Source: Bacteroidales bacterium (lineage in GTDB: Bacteria; Bacteroidota; Bacteroidia; Bacteroidales; Muribaculaceae). Taken from it: DNA of 64,000 bases. This document shows, one piece after another, positions 1 through 8,635 of this stretch; positions within the stretch are counted from its first letter, which is position 1; each line of letters opens with the position of its first letter. The stretch covers positions 10,345-74,344 of the forward strand of contig CAAGJW010000017.1 in the NCBI GenBank assembly GCA_900770215.1, in the 5' to 3' direction. The notes under the pieces are model-generated. The model did not search any database, had not been told where the DNA came from, and saw only the letters and a program-made list of their open reading frames with translations. The translations under genes and the position numbers were made by a program.

Positions 1-56
1 TACCGGCAGGGCTTTTTTTGAGTGCCGCTTGTGGCATGAATGTGGAAAAGAAGTTG

Positions 57-64
57 TAACTTTG
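57..64 (+). promoter_or_regulatory. -7 box upstream of pyruvate kinase
   Basis: TAACTTTG matches the Bacteroidetes -7 consensus TAnnTTTG. No TTTG-like -33 box lies at the usual 19-21 base spacing; the nearest is CTTG at 28-31, 25 bases away. The leader to the chosen start at 176 would be about 105 bases. The first 20 bases of the window (GGCAGGG followed by seven T) look like the right arm of a terminator of a gene outside the window. Confidence 0.4.
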
Positions 65-175
65 CACACTCGAGGAGAATGTGAGCAGTGGCGCGATTCT
101 GTGCGCCTCGCTGCCACTGTGTGCCCCGGGCTGCCGCAGGGCAGGGTAGAATCAATCACAAAAATTCATATAGCA

Positions 176-1663
176 ATGACACAACTCAATCCTGAATACA
201 TGACACTCAAGCAAACTAAAATTGTGGCTTCAATCTCCGACTTGAGATGTGAAGAAGATTTCATCAGGTCGCTCTTTAAGGCCGGCATGAATGTGGTGCG
301 CATGAATACTGCCCACGGCACTCAAGAGGGCATGACCAAGCTCATCGCCAACGTGCGCCGTGTGAGCAACAGCATCGCGCTGCTCATCGACACCAAGGGT
401 CCCGAGGTGCGCACCACCACCATCGCTGGCGGCGCCGACACCATCACCTTCCATGTGGGCGACAAGGTGCGCATCGTGGGCAAGCCCGACGTGCTCACCA
501 CCCGCGAGCAGATTGCCGTGAGCTACCCCAACTTTGTGCGCGACCTGGAGCTGGGCGCCGATGTGCTCATCGACGACGGCGAGATCGAAATGAAGGTGGT
601 GGAAAAGGGGGCCGACTACCTCACCTGCGAGGTGCTCAACGAGTCGGTGCTGGGTCATCGCAAGAGTGTGAATGTGCCCGGTGTGCGCATCAACCTGCCC
701 TCGCTCACCGAGAAAGACAAGCGCAACATCCAGTTTGCCATCGACAACGACCTCGACTTTATCGCCCACTCCTTTGTGCGCAACCGCCAGGACATTCTCG
801 ACATACGCAAGATACTCGATGAGCGTCATTCCGACATTCAGATCATCGCCAAGATCGAAAACCAGGAGGGCGTCGACAAAATCGACGAAATCATCGAGGC
901 TGCCGATGGCGTGATGGTGGCACGCGGCGACCTGGGCATCGAGGTGCCGCAGGAAAACATACCGGGCATACAGCGGGCCATCATACGCAAGTGCGTGCAC
1001 GCACGCAAGCCGGTGATTGTGGCCACCCAGATGCTGCACACCATGATTGAGCACCCGCGCCCCACCCGCGCCGAGGTGACCGACATTGCCAATGCCATCT
1101 ACTCCAACACCGACGCTGTGATGCTCTCGGGCGAAACCGCCTATGGCAAGTATCCCGTCGAGGCTGTCGAGACCATGACACGCGTGGCACGCCGCGCCGA
1201 GGCCGACAAGACGCCCGACCTCGACATCGTCATGCACGTGGCCGACGAGCCCGACGTGACCGCCTTCCTGGCCAAGCAGGCCGTGAAGTCGACCGCCCTG
1301 TTGCCCGTGAAGGCCATCATCACCGACTCCTACTCGGGCCGCACGGCACGCTACCTGGCCTCCTATCGCGGCAAGGTGCCGGTGCTGGCCATATGCCACA
1401 GCGAGAAGACGATGCGCCGCCTGGCTTTGTCCTACGGCGTCGAGGCCGTGTACCTGCCTGGCAAGGTCAACGGCCAGGACTATTACTTCTCGGCCCTGTA
1501 CATGCTCCTCAACAAGGGCGTGCTGAGCCCCAACGAGATGGTGGCCTACTTGAGCAGCGGCCTGCAGAGCACCCACACCACCTTCTTGGAAATCAACAAG
1601 GTGAGCGAGGTGCTCGAGGCCGGTGCCAGCTATGTGCTGCCCAACAGCAACAAGCTCGTGTGA
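176..1663 (+). CDS. pyk: Pyruvate kinase
   Basis: Cytoplasmic glycolytic enzyme converting phosphoenolpyruvate and ADP to pyruvate and ATP. The protein has the family order: N-terminal KIVASISDL strand, the B domain from about residue 70, the active-site region with KIENQEGVDKI and the MVARGDLGIEVP signature, then ATQMLHTMI and PTRAEVTDIANAI motifs, and a C-terminal allosteric-type domain. At 495 residues it has normal length. The reading frame stays open upstream to a TTG at 29, but ATG 176 (MTQLNPEYM) is preferred; ATG 200 (MTLKQTKIV) is also possible. It stands alone and converges with the next gene, with 21 bases between the stops. Confidence 0.96.
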   Translation: MTQLNPEYMTLKQTKIVASISDLRCEEDFIRSLFKAGMNVVRMNTAHGTQEGMTKLIANVRRVSNSIALLIDTKGPEVRTTTIAGGADTITFHVGDKVRIVGKPDVLTTREQIAVSYPNFVRDLELGADVLIDDGEIEMKVVEKGADYLTCEVLNESVLGHRKSVNVPGVRINLPSLTEKDKRNIQFAIDNDLDFIAHSFVRNRQDILDIRKILDERHSDIQIIAKIENQEGVDKIDEIIEAADGVMVARGDLGIEVPQENIPGIQRAIIRKCVHARKPVIVATQMLHTMIEHPRPTRAEVTDIANAIYSNTDAVMLSGETAYGKYPVEAVETMTRVARRAEADKTPDLDIVMHVADEPDVTAFLAKQAVKSTALLPVKAIITDSYSGRTARYLASYRGKVPVLAICHSEKTMRRLALSYGVEAVYLPGKVNGQDYYFSALYMLLNKGVLSPNEMVAYLSSGLQSTHTTFLEINKVSEVLEAGASYVLPNSNKLV

Positions 1664-1684
1664 GCGCCCCTGGTGCTGCAGCAG

Positions 1685-3205
1685 CTATCGGTTCAATACA
1701 ATGTTGATGAGTGCGGTTACGTCGGAGACGTTGATGGTGCCGTCGCTGTCGATGTCGCACGCCTCGTGGCTGTAGGTGGCCGAGCCCAGCACGTGGTTGA
1801 TGAGTGCGGTCACATCGGAGACGTTGACCATGCCGTCGCCGTCGATATCGCCGTGCTGCACGGCGGGACCTGCGCCCACGCCCACGATGTGGGGATAGCC
1901 CTCATTGGCGGCAGCCTCGATCGCCCACACCTGGTCGAAATCCCAGCCTGCATAGGTGTCTTGCACCTTCATCTGGGCCGTGGTCTTGGCTTCGCACTGG
2001 CAGTCGTTGTGGGTGAAGCCGCCCACGCCCTCGGCCTGTTGTGACTTCTCCTTGTCGTAATAGCAGCTTTTCACGGTGGCCGTGTACGACTTGTTGCCCA
2101 CCAGCCCGCCGGCGAGGGCATCGTTGGTGGCGGTGACCTGGCTGGCAGCATAGCAGCGTGCCACGTCGCTCCCGCTGTAGTCGAGCGAGCCAATGAGGCC
2201 GCCCACGCTCGACTCGCCCTCGACCGTGGAGCGCGCAAAGCAGTCGGTCACGGCAGTCTCCTCGTTTTTGCCTATGAGGCCGCCCACATAGGTGATGCCT
2301 TTCACCAGGTTGCCGGCGGCATAGCTGCGTGCCACGGTCGACTTCACGGCCACGCCCACGAGGCCGCCCATCTGGTTGCCGCCCACGACCTCGGCGCTGC
2401 TGCTGCATGAGTCGACCCGCGCGTTGCTCAGGTAGCCCACGAGGCCTCCTGCCAGGCGGCCCACCTGTTGCGACCCGTCGGTCTCGGTCTTGGTGATGCT
2501 GGCTATCTTTCCTGTGGCGTGGCAGCGGCTCACGGTGCCCTCTACACACCAGCTCACGATGCCACCCAGGTAGTCGTAGCCCGAGATGGTGGCATCGACC
2601 GTGCAATCGCTCGTGGTGCCATAGCTCTGGTAGCCCATGAGGCCGCCCAGGTAGATGCCGCTGCCCTTCACCGTCGACTGGGCGACGTGGCAGTCGGTCA
2701 CCTCCTCTTCAAAGGCATATCCCGTGAGCACGCCCAGGTTTTCGGTACCCTCGATGTGGGCGCCGTTGAAGCGCAGGCCGCGCACCGAGCCGCCATAGAT
2801 GTAGCCAAACAGCCCCTGGAAATCGGTGGCCCGGTTGATGTAGAGCTGGTTGATGGCATGCCCACGGCCGTCGTAGTGCCCCTTGAAGGCCATTTTCTTG
2901 ACCATGCCGTTCACACTTTGCATGCCGCCTATGGCAGCCCATCCGCGCCCGCCGTCCCATTGCCGGGTGGGGCTGCAGTCGATGTCTTGCGTCTGCACGA
3001 GGTAAGTGTCGGCCAGGTCGCGGCCCCCGTTCACCTGTTGGGCTATCCACAGCAGGTTCTGGAGCGTTGCAACCTGGTAGGGGGCGCCGGCGGTGCCGTT
3101 GCCCTTGGGTTTCTGGCTGGCGTCGTAGTAGTCCTGCCCGGCAGCGAGCACAGGCAGTAATGCTGCCAGCACGAGCAGGCAGCATTTCTGTATCGATGTG
3201 TTCAT
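1685..3205 (-). CDS. Secreted GLUG-repeat protein with C-terminal dockerin
   Basis: Exported protein of 506 residues. A signal peptide covers about residues 1-23 (CCLLVLAALLPVLAAG). From about residue 90 to 400 there are some eight GLUG-type repeats, each with a LGGLMG or VGGLIG core followed by Cys and short beta strands (VARCYAA, VTDCFAR), a fold usually seen in surface adhesins and peptidase-associated proteins. The last 55 residues hold two EF-hand-like dockerin type I repeats, each with a D-x-D-x-D-G-x-x-N-V-S-D-V-T-A-L-I-N pattern. Dockerins bind calcium and cohesins; no cohesin is visible here. It follows the next upstream gene by 19 bases and is probably co-transcribed with it. The exact role is unknown. 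Confidence 0.8.
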   Translation of the reverse strand: MNTSIQKCCLLVLAALLPVLAAGQDYYDASQKPKGNGTAGAPYQVATLQNLLWIAQQVNGGRDLADTYLVQTQDIDCSPTRQWDGGRGWAAIGGMQSVNGMVKKMAFKGHYDGRGHAINQLYINRATDFQGLFGYIYGGSVRGLRFNGAHIEGTENLGVLTGYAFEEEVTDCHVAQSTVKGSGIYLGGLMGYQSYGTTSDCTVDATISGYDYLGGIVSWCVEGTVSRCHATGKIASITKTETDGSQQVGRLAGGLVGYLSNARVDSCSSSAEVVGGNQMGGLVGVAVKSTVARSYAAGNLVKGITYVGGLIGKNEETAVTDCFARSTVEGESSVGGLIGSLDYSGSDVARCYAASQVTATNDALAGGLVGNKSYTATVKSCYYDKEKSQQAEGVGGFTHNDCQCEAKTTAQMKVQDTYAGWDFDQVWAIEAAANEGYPHIVGVGAGPAVQHGDIDGDGMVNVSDVTALINHVLGSATYSHEACDIDSDGTINVSDVTALINIVLNR

Positions 3206-3224
3206 TGTGCGAGTGGGGGTTGCT

Positions 3225-4415
3225 TTATTGGAACACGACTTTCACGGCCTGGCCGCCGACCACAACAATGTAGATCGCGCCCTTGCTTGCCCCGTCGACG
3301 TGGAACACAGCTTGCCCGCCTGCCACGACCTGCTTGCCCAGGCATGCGCCTTGCAGGTTGTAGAGTGCTGCTGTGCCGCCCTTGGCCGATACGCGTATTG
3401 TGCCGTTGCCGGCATTGGCCACTGCTGTGAGCTCTTGCTGTTGCTCGACAGCGCGCACGCCGGTATACTCGGCTTCGGGCACGACCTCGACATCGAGATT
3501 GTCGATAGCCATGAGAGTGAGCGAGTTGTCGGTGAAGTAAGCACCGCTTGCGTCGGTATAGGGCTTGCCGTTCACCATCCAGTGGTGCACACTCACCTTG
3601 CCCGATGGATTGTCGGTCGGAGCGACCTCAAAGAGGATCTGGTCGCCAGGAGTGACTGTGGCGCCCGAGGCAATGACCGGGCTGTCATACTCGCTGCGGT
3701 TGTAGCAAGTGAGCTGGGCCGTGTGTGGCTGCTTGAAAGTGACGGTGCGGGTCTCGCCGTCTTTGTAGAATGCCACAGTCAGGTAGAAGCCGCTGGGCAC
3801 GTTGTTCTTGTAGAACTGGTCGGGGTGGGAGGGGAAGATGGAGTTGTCTTCAAATTTCCACACCAGGATGTTGTAGCCGTCGGCCGGGCGGGGATCGAAG
3901 TAGGCGCCGCGGCCCTCGGGCAGCATGTAGGTGATGCCGTCGGCCTCGGGGGCGATCAGGCGGCCGAAGTCGCCTTGCTCCTCAACGTTGACTTCGGCCC
4001 CGAGCGAGCCTTCCTTGGGCACGACAAAGGTGGCCGGCACCAGCTTGCACACGTCGGCCGTCACTACCAGGTCGCTGCCCACGCTTTTCAATGTCTGTTC
4101 GGTCGATGAGTAGGATTCTCTGATTTCGGCAAGGTTGCTCTCGCTGGAGCCTTTTTGCCACACATACACTACATAGCCCTGGTCGGGGGTCACTTTCAGC
4201 TTGACACTGCTGCCCGAGGGCACCGAGTAGGTGAACCCGTCGCTGGCTGGGGTGAGCTTCTCTTCTTGCGAGGTGGTGGCGTTGATGAGATAGGCCTCGG
4301 TTGAAGCGTGCGACACTCCCTGGGCAAACTTAATAGAAACATTGCCTGCAATGAGGGTGAGGGTGTTGAGTAGTAAGATGGCTGCTGCACAGCACTTCTT
4401 GTAGGTTTTGTTCAT
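3225..4415 (-). CDS. Secreted protein with C-terminal sorting-like domain
   Basis: Hypothetical exported protein of 396 residues with a signal peptide (CCAAAILLLNTLTLIAG, about 8-24). The body has repeated beta-rich segments in which short Tyr/Gly/Asp motifs recur (GDQILFEVAP, GSSVKLKVTP), suggesting Ig- or bacterial-repeat-like modules. The last 70 residues (GTIRVSAKGGTAALYNLQG ... GAIYIVVVGGQAVKV) resemble the C-terminal beta-sandwich domains that route Bacteroidetes proteins to the surface, including type IX sorting tails, but I cannot assign a specific type. It is the promoter-proximal gene of a two-gene unit with the dockerin protein downstream. A shared surface or extracellular function is inferred only from adjacency. 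Confidence 0.65.
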   Translation of the reverse strand: MNKTYKKCCAAAILLLNTLTLIAGNVSIKFAQGVSHASTEAYLINATTSQEEKLTPASDGFTYSVPSGSSVKLKVTPDQGYVVYVWQKGSSESNLAEIRESYSSTEQTLKSVGSDLVVTADVCKLVPATFVVPKEGSLGAEVNVEEQGDFGRLIAPEADGITYMLPEGRGAYFDPRPADGYNILVWKFEDNSIFPSHPDQFYKNNVPSGFYLTVAFYKDGETRTVTFKQPHTAQLTCYNRSEYDSPVIASGATVTPGDQILFEVAPTDNPSGKVSVHHWMVNGKPYTDASGAYFTDNSLTLMAIDNLDVEVVPEAEYTGVRAVEQQQELTAVANAGNGTIRVSAKGGTAALYNLQGACLGKQVVAGGQAVFHVDGASKGAIYIVVVGGQAVKVVFQ

Positions 4416-4460
4416 GTTGTGATAGAAAATAGTAGGGGGTTAAACAAACATTAATAATTG

Positions 4461-4492
4461 CAAATGTAGCTAAAACCTTTTTAACTCACAAG
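4461..4492 (-). promoter_or_regulatory. Promoter of the secreted-protein pair
   Basis: On the minus strand CTTG (4489-4492) is followed after exactly 20 bases by TACATTTG (4461-4468), a good -33/-7 pair. Transcription would begin about 40 bases before the start codon at 4415. Confidence 0.6.
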
Positions 4493-5060
4493 GCCACCCT
4501 GGCCTTGCTGTGCAATTTTTTTATTTGCGGCGATGAAAAAATAACAGGGGCATCACTGCTCCTGCTATCTCCTTACAATTGTTGCCAATTGTACATTAAA
4601 ATCACTACTAAGAATATTTTTCATTACTTTTCAAAAGTCTAAACCCCTTAATATCCCTATTATAAACCCTATTAGTGTTTTGAACATTGCAAAGAAACGA
4701 AGAATTTTTTTGCCCGCCAAATTTTTTATACCAATCGGCGATTTTTATCGATAAATTAACGTTTCATTTCGATTATTTCCTTCTCTTTGCCTTTTGGTTT
4801 ACTTTTCGAAATATTAGGGTGGGTAAACTTACGATGTGTCACCAATCCTTACCCATAGGCGACACTTATCAAGTTGCAACCTTATTGGTGCTTGAAGATT
4901 GTCGCTCCATGACATCATTATAACGTGACAACTCCGCTTATATTGTCTTGTACCGCATTCCCATTGCCGCAGCCCAGGCGATTTCACTCGGTGAATTTCT
5001 GCTACACCCAGTCCAGCATTTTTCAAAAGGATATTTCTTTTGGATAGGGCGTTGATTGCT
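4493..5060. other. AT-rich intergenic stretch, no gene supported
   Basis: About 570 bases of AT-rich sequence between two minus-strand genes. Short open frames on both strands (4687-4923 plus, 4829-5089 minus) have no recognisable product, no signal peptide and no promoter. I see no RNA gene. It may be the decayed border of the AT-rich island that follows. Confidence 0.5.
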
Positions 5061-5939
5061 CTACCCCAATGGCACTGTGTCGCCCACATAATTGAAGGAG
5101 AATTGCCCTATTTGCAATAGGAGATAGCTTATATTGAAATAAATACACTTCCCTTCTAAAATTGGTAAAACATTGCTGCTGCATGACATTTCTCCGCTGC
5201 TCATAGGTGGCAGGCAGGAGGCTTTTCTCCTGTCGCTACGTGTGGTTGACAGAAGTTTAACGATTTTATATCGGCACAACTTCTTTTTATAGGGCTTGAC
5301 TTCATACCGGTCGATGAAACTAAGGCCTTTACCGCTTAAGTCACGGTTTTCTATCTCTACTGTTTTACTGTCTACAAAGTGAAACGTCAGGTTTCGTTCT
5401 TTTCGGTCACCGAACTTGTATAGATATTTCTTGAACTTACCAATTCCCAACCTTGCGTACAACAGAGGGCTCACTAAATTTGTTTTGGACATCCATTTCA
5501 GGCTGTCGGTGCTTCTAAGAATAAAATTGGCTGCGGATAACAACGAATAGTCTTCTGAGAAGGTTATGACACCGTCGGATAAAAGAGGAAAAATCTGGCA
5601 ACTGTAATTCACTTTTTGGGATGTATTCATTCTTGCAGGCAGAATGGGTTTCTTCCTCACTGTATAATCATCACGGTTGGTTGTTGACAAGTGTAGGCCT
5701 ATTTTCCTATGGCTGATCCAGTTATAACGATATGTGTCGGAAAAGAAAAGAATGTGTTTCCAGCCATTATTCTCATTCTCTCTATTCGAGATCGTAACAG
5801 TTGAATCATTCTCAAACCTCATGGTTATCATCCGCAATGGACTATCCTCAAACACATATAGCTTTTGAATGTTGTTGCCTGAAGTGCTTTCGGCCAGGCA
5901 GCATAGCGGGAATAAGATGAAGCAATATAGAAGTTTCAT
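5061..5939 (-). CDS. Hypothetical exported protein
   Basis: Unrecognised protein of 292 residues. The first 17 residues (LLYCFILFPLCCLA) form a short hydrophobic signal, possibly a lipoprotein signal because of the paired Cys, though the lipobox is not canonical. The remainder is rich in basic, Tyr and Ser residues and beta-prone, without a known motif. It is the last of five minus-strand genes of unusually low GC. The gap to the upstream lipoprotein gene is 31 bases, so both are likely on one transcript with the RHS gene. A periplasmic immunity or accessory role for the RHS protein is possible from position alone. The function is unknown. Confidence 0.55.
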   Translation of the reverse strand: MKLLYCFILFPLCCLAESTSGNNIQKLYVFEDSPLRMITMRFENDSTVTISNRENENNGWKHILFFSDTYRYNWISHRKIGLHLSTTNRDDYTVRKKPILPARMNTSQKVNYSCQIFPLLSDGVITFSEDYSLLSAANFILRSTDSLKWMSKTNLVSPLLYARLGIGKFKKYLYKFGDRKERNLTFHFVDSKTVEIENRDLSGKGLSFIDRYEVKPYKKKLCRYKIVKLLSTTRSDRRKASCLPPMSSGEMSCSSNVLPILEGKCIYFNISYLLLQIGQFSFNYVGDTVPLG

Positions 5940-5970
5940 TTCTCAAACCACTCCTTTCTTTTCTTCTGCA

Positions 5971-6738
5971 TTATCGTGATTCTTTCTTTTTACTGCTAAT
6001 TGGAAGAGCGACGTTGAATTCGAATGTCTCACTAATTTTTCCGTCTTGTTCTATTCTCGCAGGCACAAATTTCAGCAGTCTTATTTTTGACATTAGCATG
6101 TCAAAGAAGATGGGATACTCGTTACGGGGTGGGTAACAATCTTTTAAGTCGATGTTAGCAACATCCCCGTCCTTGCCTATTAACATGTAGGCCTGGGCAG
6201 AGAATTGCTCTGGTGCTGCAATTTTAGGAACAGAAGTATACAAAGAGCTAAATATTGAGTCAACATTGATGTCCTTTCTCAATTTAGGATATTTGAAACC
6301 CCATCTCTCCTCAGGCCTGACCGTCAAGACAATATTTTGATTTTTTGATTTCTCAAACACCCTTTGCCTTGCATCTTTTCTACAAGAAGCCAAAACCAAT
6401 GTGTCCTCGGTCAATTTTATGATTCTATCGGCATTGTAATATAGTTTATCTCTTGTTTTTATGCCCTCACGCCCGCCATAGAAATATCGGATTGAATCAT
6501 GGTAGATGTCAAAATATTTGTAAGAAATACAATCAGTGTATATCATTCCTTTGCCATCATACTCTACAAAGCTATGATTCTTTTTGAAGGCAATCCCAAA
6601 TTTACCATCGGTCAAATTCCAATACTTGATGCTGTCGGCAGTAAGCATGAGAAATTTAGCCGGCTTGGCCGACCTGCACGATGAAAGCAGACCGATTGAT
6701 AATAGTAGAAAAAATGCGTATATAATGAATCTCATCAT
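5971..6738 (-). CDS. Lipoprotein with TonB-C-like terminal domain
   Basis: Unrecognised lipoprotein of 255 residues. A hydrophobic signal (IIYAFFLLLSIGLLSSC) ends in the lipobox LLSSC with the acylated Cys near residue 21. The C-terminal 70 residues (AYMLIGKDGDVANIDL ... LLKFVPARIEQDGKISETF) resemble the TonB C-terminal fold, where a G-x-V strand is followed by F-x-P-A and a final F-x-F strand. This is a resemblance seen by eye, not a firm domain call. The gene starts only 6 bases after the RHS gene, the usual place of an immunity gene in polymorphic-toxin loci, and has the same low GC as the RHS C-terminus. The role as immunity protein is inference. A second ATG at 6735 is possible. Confidence 0.6.
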   Translation of the reverse strand: MMRFIIYAFFLLLSIGLLSSCRSAKPAKFLMLTADSIKYWNLTDGKFGIAFKKNHSFVEYDGKGMIYTDCISYKYFDIYHDSIRYFYGGREGIKTRDKLYYNADRIIKLTEDTLVLASCRKDARQRVFEKSKNQNIVLTVRPEERWGFKYPKLRKDINVDSIFSSLYTSVPKIAAPEQFSAQAYMLIGKDGDVANIDLKDCYPPRNEYPIFFDMLMSKIRLLKFVPARIEQDGKISETFEFNVALPISSKKKESR

Positions 6739-6744
6739 TAAATT

Positions 6745-7488
6745 CTATTTTGTAAGTGTGATAACCACATCGGGAAGCGAAAGACTCCTGATAACCATGT
6801 TGTTTGTTATATCATAATTGAATGTTGCGATACCAATGAATGCGGCATTCAATCTTGAAACATATTGGCTGATTGTTTCTGCATCACACACCTTGTTTTC
6901 GATAGCCTTGTTCAAGCTGATTTCTGCACCGTTTGGGTCAATTCTGTTAATGGGATTACCATGACAATATGAATATGGGCTGGCAGAATAGTATTTCTCC
7001 GCCATAGGATCCATGGTAATGAACCGCGTAATAGTGGGGTAGTGGCGGGCCTGGCTGTCGTACCAGTCGAGGCCGTTCTCACGGTCGAGCTCCTTGCCGC
7101 CGTACTTGCGGGGCTGCACACCGCTGCCAGCGGCACCCATGAGCCCACCGTAGGGGTAGTAGTTGTTCACCTCCTCGAGCCTGCCCGCCTCGTCGATGAC
7201 GGCACGCACGTTGCCCTGGTAGTCCTTGATGTAGTAGTGATACCTGCCGCCGGCCCAGTAGCCGTAGTCGTTATGCACCCGCTCGAGCACCCCGTTGCGG
7301 TACTCGTGCCCCGCGCAGTACTCCACCGCGCTGAGCGTGACGGGGCCTGTGGCAGCCTCCACACTTGGAACTGTGGCACTGGCACTTGCTGGCTGGGCGC
7401 TACAGGGGCAGCCCATAGCCGCAACACACAGGTTGCCTGCAAGGAGGATAAAAATAATAACCGTTTTTGTTCTTGTTTTTGTCCTCAT
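6745..7488 (-). CDS. Short secreted RHS-core protein with variable tail
   Basis: RHS repeat-associated core protein, only 247 residues, whereas RHS proteins usually exceed 1000. Residues 1-32 are a signal peptide (VIIFILLAGNLCVAA). Residues about 50-130 carry the final RHS/YD segment (YHYYIKDYQGNVRAVID, NNYYPYGGLMG, KYGGKELDRENGLDWYD, ARHYPTITRFITMDPMAEKYY) and end at the core boundary NPINRIDPNGAE. The last 57 residues are unrelated to RHS and AT-rich, while the core is GC-rich, which indicates a chimera of old core and acquired tip. In RHS toxins the tip is the effector; this tip is short and unrecognised. The genes just downstream may encode its partner. It may be a genuine small secreted protein or a displaced toxin cassette. 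Confidence 0.75.
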   Translation of the reverse strand: MRTKTRTKTVIIFILLAGNLCVAAMGCPCSAQPASASATVPSVEAATGPVTLSAVEYCAGHEYRNGVLERVHNDYGYWAGGRYHYYIKDYQGNVRAVIDEAGRLEEVNNYYPYGGLMGAAGSGVQPRKYGGKELDRENGLDWYDSQARHYPTITRFITMDPMAEKYYSASPYSYCHGNPINRIDPNGAEISLNKAIENKVCDAETISQYVSRLNAAFIGIATFNYDITNNMVIRSLSLPDVVITLTK

Positions 7489-7637
7489 AAGGCCGGTTTA
7501 TGGTTCTTGGGTTTCAAATTTAAATAAAATTTTCTTTCCCAAAAAATAATAGTCAATAAATGTCTTATTTTTAATTTGACATTTTTAGTATTCATGTTTT
7601 ATCTGATTAAGAAATTTAAAATGTTGTGAAATCCTGA

Positions 7638-8156
7638 TCAAGGGAACTTGAACCATAACAGATCTTCTAACTTTTGTGGAGTTATCTTTAAGATTTTATA
7701 TATCTGTTTGTTAATATCAACATAAGTCCATTGAATATCGTTTTCCCAAGAATATTTTTTAAAAGGAACATCATTTCTATACTCAATGAAAGTGTCACCT
7801 GTATCCACTTTGCAATTCGTTTGGTAATATGTAACTGGATATTTTTTTGGTATGAAATCCGCTGCCCGTATTTGCTGCAGAACAATGGTATAAGTTGTAT
7901 CTACACGAAACCTTTGTATAATAGCCAGCCCGTAATCGATGAACGTTTTCTTTTTGACATCGGCGTAAAATTGCTTTTTATTAATCCTTACAGTGCCGGA
8001 ATCGGTCGAAAAAAGATAAGTTATGTTTATGAACGTCTTGTTCTTTGTAAAGTCATAGTCGTATCCAACGAACTTTCCTTTTACAACTGTTTGATTTTCA
8101 GCACAGCAAATCATTGCTATTAGGCTTACAACAATATATGTGATGATTGCTTTCAT
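7638..8156 (-). CDS. Hypothetical exported protein
   Basis: Unrecognised 172-residue protein with an N-terminal signal (IITYIVVSLIAMICCA); the Cys pair could be a lipid attachment site but the context is not a clean lipobox. The mature part is beta-prone and Lys/Tyr/Asp-rich, with no motif I know. It is AT-rich like its neighbours. Its ATG overlaps the stop of the upstream small gene as ATGA, which points to translational coupling. There are 149 AT-rich bases between it and the RHS gene. The small coupled pair could be an orphan effector-immunity or lipoprotein cassette; nothing in the sequence proves this. Confidence 0.55.
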   Translation of the reverse strand: MKAIITYIVVSLIAMICCAENQTVVKGKFVGYDYDFTKNKTFINITYLFSTDSGTVRINKKQFYADVKKKTFIDYGLAIIQRFRVDTTYTIVLQQIRAADFIPKKYPVTYYQTNCKVDTGDTFIEYRNDVPFKKYSWENDIQWTYVDINKQIYKILKITPQKLEDLLWFKFP

Positions 8157-8389
8157 AATTTCTTGACTTTTTTAAGTTCCCCGTTTCTTATAACGGTGAT
8201 AGTATAATCCCAAACGGCTTTACCTTGGTCACATTCTTGGAAGAAATAGTGATACTTTAAGACACAATCACCATTTACCGGTAGATGGGGCTTTTCAAGG
8301 AAGAATCCGTTCCCAAAAACTGGTATCGGTAGCGATGCCATGGCTATCGTTATCGTTGCCATAACTAAAGAGGTGCATGATTTCAACAT
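8153..8389 (-). CDS. Small hypothetical exported protein
   Basis: Unrecognised 78-residue protein with a signal peptide (TSLVMATITIAMASLPIPVFG, about 6-26). The mature 50 residues contain two Cys (NGDCVLKYHYFFQECDQG) that could form a disulfide and end in a basic tail. It is coupled to the next gene through a 4-base ATGA overlap. A TATATTTG box lies about 75 bases upstream. It belongs to the low-GC island. The function is unknown. Confidence 0.5.
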   Translation of the reverse strand: MLKSCTSLVMATITIAMASLPIPVFGNGFFLEKPHLPVNGDCVLKYHYFFQECDQGKAVWDYTITVIRNGELKKVKKL

Positions 8390-8462
8390 AAAGATTTCTA
8401 GTTTTTAAGTGAAGGTAGATCAAGCCCATGGGAGACTTGGGTTTATTAGATAATTTTATTTG

Positions 8463-8470
8463 CAAATATA
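8463..8470 (-). promoter_or_regulatory. -7 box for the small exported gene pair
   Basis: TATATTTG on the minus strand fits TAnnTTTG and is 74 bases before the start at 8389. No convincing -33 box is seen 19-21 bases further upstream. The surrounding 8390-8635 interval is AT-rich and holds no gene. Confidence 0.35.
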
Positions 8471-8635
8471 ATAGTTTTTTTAGTCTTTAATTGTTAAAAA
8501 TTACTATATTTTTAATTGATAAACGATGTTACTCATTCTTTTTTTGTCTGAGATTTGTTGGAAATAGAACTATGTTTGCAATTTTCCTGTTGCAGCATAA
8601 AAACTTTTTTTAATAAGGCTTTTCGTGCTTGAGGT

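Noticed and set aside
4687..5089. Short frames on both strands in the AT-rich gap
   Set aside because: No recognisable product, no promoter, no signal peptide; expected by chance in AT-rich DNA.
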